A stretch of 64,000 bases of DNA, taken from contig CAWEQO010000014.1 of the NCBI GenBank assembly GCA_963811225.1, positions 62,001 to 126,000 on the forward strand, written 5' to 3'. This document shows positions 61,518 through 64,000 of the stretch, one piece after another. The DNA is from CAWEQO01 sp963811225. Its GTDB lineage: Bacteria; Chloroflexota; Anaerolineae; Anaerolineales; Anaerolineaceae. Under the pieces are notes generated by a model. That model searched no databases, was not told the DNA's origin, and saw only the letters and a list, made by a program, of their open reading frames with translations. A program made the translations under genes and the position numbers. Numbering within the stretch: the first letter of the stretch is position 1; every line of letters begins with the position of its first letter.

Positions 61518-62324
61518 ATGGACGATCTAGACTTCCTGATCCATGAAATCCTCTCCTCCCGCAAGTACCGCGAGCTGGGCATCCCGCCCGAGACGGTGCG
61601 GGACCTGCTGCTGCGCGAACTGGCGCTCGGGCGCTCGCACAAGGAGGCGCTCAAGGCGGTGCGGCAGAAGCTGCACAACCTGGTGGCGCCGTACCTGGGC
61701 GATCCGGATTATGCCACCGCGGCCGCCGAACTGGACGCGGCCTACGCCCAGGGCGGGCGGGCGGCGCTCAAGCCGGTGTGCGCGCGCATCCTGGGGCAGC
61801 ACGCCTCGACCCGCGAGCGCCTGCCCGACCTGGAGACCTTCTACGAGCGCATCTTCTCCGTGACCGGCAAACCCACCGAAATCCTGGACCTGGCCTGCGG
61901 GCTGAATCCGTTCTCGTTCCCCTGGATGGGCCTGCCGGAGAGCGTGCGCTACCACGCCTACGACATCCACGCGCCGCGGGTGGCGCTGATTAACCACTAC
62001 TTCCGGCTGCAGGGGCTCGCGCCGCTGGCCGAGGCGCGCGACATCCTGGTCTCGCCGCCGGAGATCGAGGCGCCGGTGGCGTTCTTCTTCAAGGAGGCGC
62101 ACCGCTTCGAGCAGCGTCACAAGGGCTCGACGCGCGGGTTCTTGCGTGCGCTGCGGGCGCGCCGGCTGGTGGTGACGCTGCCCGCCAGCAGCCTGACCGG
62201 GCGGCACGACCTGTCGGAAGGCCACCGCAGGCTGGTGTACAGCGCCATCGCCGGGCAGCCCTGGCCGGTGACCGAGCTGCAGGTGGGCGAGGAGATGATT
62301 TTTGTGGTTGAGAGGAGAGAGTAG
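61518..62324 (+). CDS. 16S rRNA (guanine1405-N7)-methyltransferase family protein (FmrO/Rmt), copy 2
   Basis: 268 residues from ATG 61518; no ribosome site, because the inverted repeat ends 6 nt upstream. SRKYRELGIPPETVRDLLLR, GQHASTRERLPDLETFYERI, SAM motif ILDLACGLNPFSFPWMGL and HAYDIHAPRVALINHYF match copy 1 and the family, but overall identity is moderate, so the duplication or co-acquisition is old. The C-terminal half has VAFFFKEAHRFEQRHKGSTR. It may methylate the same or a neighbouring base. Confidence 0.85.
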   Translation: MDDLDFLIHEILSSRKYRELGIPPETVRDLLLRELALGRSHKEALKAVRQKLHNLVAPYLGDPDYATAAAELDAAYAQGGRAALKPVCARILGQHASTRERLPDLETFYERIFSVTGKPTEILDLACGLNPFSFPWMGLPESVRYHAYDIHAPRVALINHYFRLQGLAPLAEARDILVSPPEIEAPVAFFFKEAHRFEQRHKGSTRGFLRALRARRLVVTLPASSLTGRHDLSEGHRRLVYSAIAGQPWPVTELQVGEEMIFVVERRE

Positions 62325-62340
62325 AGAGCAGGAAGAGCCG

Positions 62341-62591
62341 GGATGTCTCACGCCAGGGCGCAAAGGCGCTAAGGAAAGAGCGAGAACCGGGCTGGCTTTT
62401 TGAGTTAGGAAGGGATGTCTCACGCCAAGGCGCCAAGGCGCTAAGGAAAGAGCGAGAACCGGGCTGGCTTTTTGAGTTAGGAAGGGATGTCTCACGCCAA
62501 GGCGCCAAGGCGCTAAGGAAAGAGCGAGAAATGAATGTTTTTTTTAACCTTAAGGCTTTTCTTGGCGCCTTGGCGCCTTGGCGTGAGACAT
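62341..62591. repeat. GTCTCACGCCAAGG repeat array after methyltransferase copy 2
   Basis: Three direct units of about 80 bp at roughly 62341, 62414 and 62485, ending in the reverse complement 62560-62591. The units contain GGGCTGGCTTTTTGAGTTAG, a form of the copy 1 gene end, although copy 2 itself ends differently. With its promoter this makes up the 409-bp gap 62325-62733. Confidence 0.85.
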
Positions 62592-62659
62592 TTGATCCCT
62601 CCGGCCGCAAACCGGAACGCTTCGCGAGCAGACCCTTAGATGTACCCCCAACTGCCTGG

Positions 62660-62687
62660 TTGCCCAATCCCCTTTTCTCTGTATAAT
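62660..62687 (+). promoter_or_regulatory. Promoter of the STAND ATPase gene
   Basis: TTGCCC, 16-nt spacer, TATAAT, 46 nt upstream of the ATG at 62734. Confidence 0.45.
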
Positions 62688-62733
62688 GATTGTGAGGTAA
62701 GTTCAACAGTTCGTGCCCAAGGGGAGCGCACAC

Positions 62734-64000
62734 ATGAAAAGGTATAAGTTGTGGTGGCTGTTTGGTGGAATTGCTGCCGGGGTCATTTTTTACGTTGCCA
62801 GTTTGGCCCTCTATCCAGAATGGGGGCAAGATGCCAGGGCCTTAATTGCGCTGGCGGTGGTTGCGATTCCGGCCGGGTTCGAGCTGGCGAAGAAAATCAA
62901 AGACCTCGTGGATGAAAAAGAGAAAACACCAGCCCTGGCGGGAGTAAACATTCAGACGATCGGACAGGAAGGGTCAAATTTCGCCGCTCCTGTCACTTTA
63001 CAGCCCGGCTCCACCCTGGTGGCTCACGACCAGATCATCCAGCAGCTTCCACCCGAACCCGTCTTCCACCCCCTGCAACAGCTGCCCTCGCCTCCGGCCG
63101 ACTTCACCGGGCGTGAGTGGGAATTGAAGCAGCTGCTGGCAGCGGCCGAGAGCAGGAACGTCAAGATCAGCGCGCTGCAGGGCATGGGCGGCGTGGGCAA
63201 GACGGCGCTGGCGCTGGTGCGTGGCCGACCGGATCAAGGGCCGCTGCCCGGACGCGCAGATCTTCCTGGACCTGAAGGGCGCGCCCGAGCCGAACCAGCA
63301 GGCGCTGACGCCCGAAGAGGTCATGCGGCATGTGATCCTGTCGTTCGAGCCGGGGGTGAAGCTGCCCGGGGATTTGGGGAGCCTGCTGGCCGTCTATCGT
63401 TCCGTGCTGGCGGGCAAGCGGGCCCTGCTGCTGTTCGACAATGCCAAAGACGCAGGGCCAGCTCAAAGACCTGATCCCGCCCGCGCCGTGCCTGCTGCTG
63501 GTGACCTCGCGCCAGCGTTTCGCCCTGCCGGGGCTGGAAGAAGTGAACCTGGAGCGCCTGCCGGAGCCGGACGCGGTCCAGCTGCTGCGGGCGATCGCCG
63601 GGGAGCGGATTGCAGCCGCTGGAAACCGAGATCGCGCGGCAGTGCGGCTGCTTGCCGCTGGCGCTGCGGGCCGCGGCCAGCCTGCTCAGGCAGCGCAAGG
63701 ACATGAATGCACAGGACTTGTACGCGCGCCTGCAGGACGCCTGCAAGCTGCTGGCGCTGAAAGATACATCCAGAGATTTAACTGTGGAGGCGGCCTTGCA
63801 GGCCAGCTGTGACCTGTTGGGCGCGGACTTGCAGCAGAAGTGGCGCTGGCTGGCGGTGTTCCCGGGCGCGTTCGATGCGGCCGCCGCCGCGGCGGTCTGG
63901 CAGGCGCAGGCGGAGGACGCGGGAGACGCGCTGGGGGCGCTGCTGGGATACAGCCTGCTGGAGTACGACGACAAAACCCGGCGCTGGAGCCTGCACGACG
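62734..64000 (+). CDS. Membrane-anchored STAND/NB-ARC ATPase (partial, three frameshifts)
   Basis: Starts at ATG 62734 after GGGGAG and runs off the right edge. Two membrane helices (about 5-25 and 35-52), a linker, then the NB-ARC module: FTGREWELKQL, P-loop GMGGVGKTALA, Walker B RALLLFDNAKD, sensor PCLLLVTSRQRFAL, LERLPEPDAVQLL and the winged-helix start CGCLPLALRAAASLL. To keep this order the frame must change near 63215, 63445 and 63605. Downstream, KWRWLAVFPGAFDAAAAAAV belongs to the winged-helix part; TPR or WD repeats may follow outside the window. Such proteins are signalling hubs, some acting in phage defence. Confidence 0.78.

Noticed and set aside
61298..62591. Possible CRISPR array
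   Set aside because: The repeats are 70-90 bp, include gene-derived sequence, have near-identical linkers instead of unique spacers, and end in an inverted copy.

Overview
The window looks like a metagenome-assembled piece of a GC-rich member of the Chloroflexota, most likely Anaerolineae-like. This rests on gene content, not on a marker-gene tree: secreted and lipid-anchored proteins with Thr/Pro-rich linkers, an NBR1-Ig lipoprotein, FmrO/Rmt-type rRNA methyltransferases, a DUF3090/SCO1664 pair, phosphatidylinositol-type lipid genes, no LPS genes, and many short palindromic repeat families. No tRNA, rRNA, CRISPR array or transposase gene was recognised. About ten genes are broken by single-base frameshifts, two at clear homopolymer or short-run positions; these look like long-read assembly errors more than gene decay.

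Layout. 1-2.8 kb: a multi-PAS/GAF sensor histidine kinase that runs off the left edge. 3-7.2 kb: a zinc alcohol dehydrogenase divergent from a complete ECF transporter (S, T, A, A'). 7.3-13.2 kb: era, a YhhN membrane protein, a class III cyclase with a DUF1801 gene, YitT and DUF1622 membrane proteins, and a zinc-ribbon membrane protein. 13.4-15.8 kb: an octaheme hydroxylamine-oxidoreductase-like cytochrome c coupled to an unknown polytopic membrane protein, behind a promoter with a Crp-family-like operator. 15.8-25 kb: a four-repeat surface protein, NBR1-Ig lipoprotein, dnaK, nfeD, YceI lipoprotein and a MauG-type diheme peroxidase. 25.5-35.5 kb: selD with an in-frame UGA at the catalytic position, two AI-2E-type permeases, a cytochrome P450, uvrC, a large palindromic repeat field and a YcaQ/AlkX DNA glycosylase. 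35.6-48.6 kb: an esterase lipoprotein, housekeeping genes (rplS, murI, hom, folK, folP), a PuuD-type amidase, DUF3090/SCO1664 and two large polytopic membrane proteins. 48.6-52.8 kb: a CPBP protease bracketed by identical 54-bp hairpins, then acyltransferase, CDP-alcohol phosphotransferase and a CaCA-type exchanger. 53-57 kb: 2-oxoacid dehydrogenase E1alpha, E1beta and E2. 57.4-59.3 kb: a GH5 glycosidase. 59.4-62.6 kb: a divergent tRNA-guanine transglycosylase (TGT) paralogue translationally coupled to the first of two tandem 16S rRNA m7G1405-type methyltransferases, each followed by a repeat array. 62.7 kb to the end: a frameshifted STAND/NB-ARC ATPase.

Most intergenic gaps, especially between convergent genes, hold a long, often perfect inverted repeat with its own sequence (arms of 15-45 bp), usually without a U tract. 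The most promising points are the TGT-methyltransferase module with repeats that carry the 3' end of the first methyltransferase gene, the UGA-containing selD, the HAO-like cytochrome unit, the CPBP cassette, and the unique-sequence palindromes.
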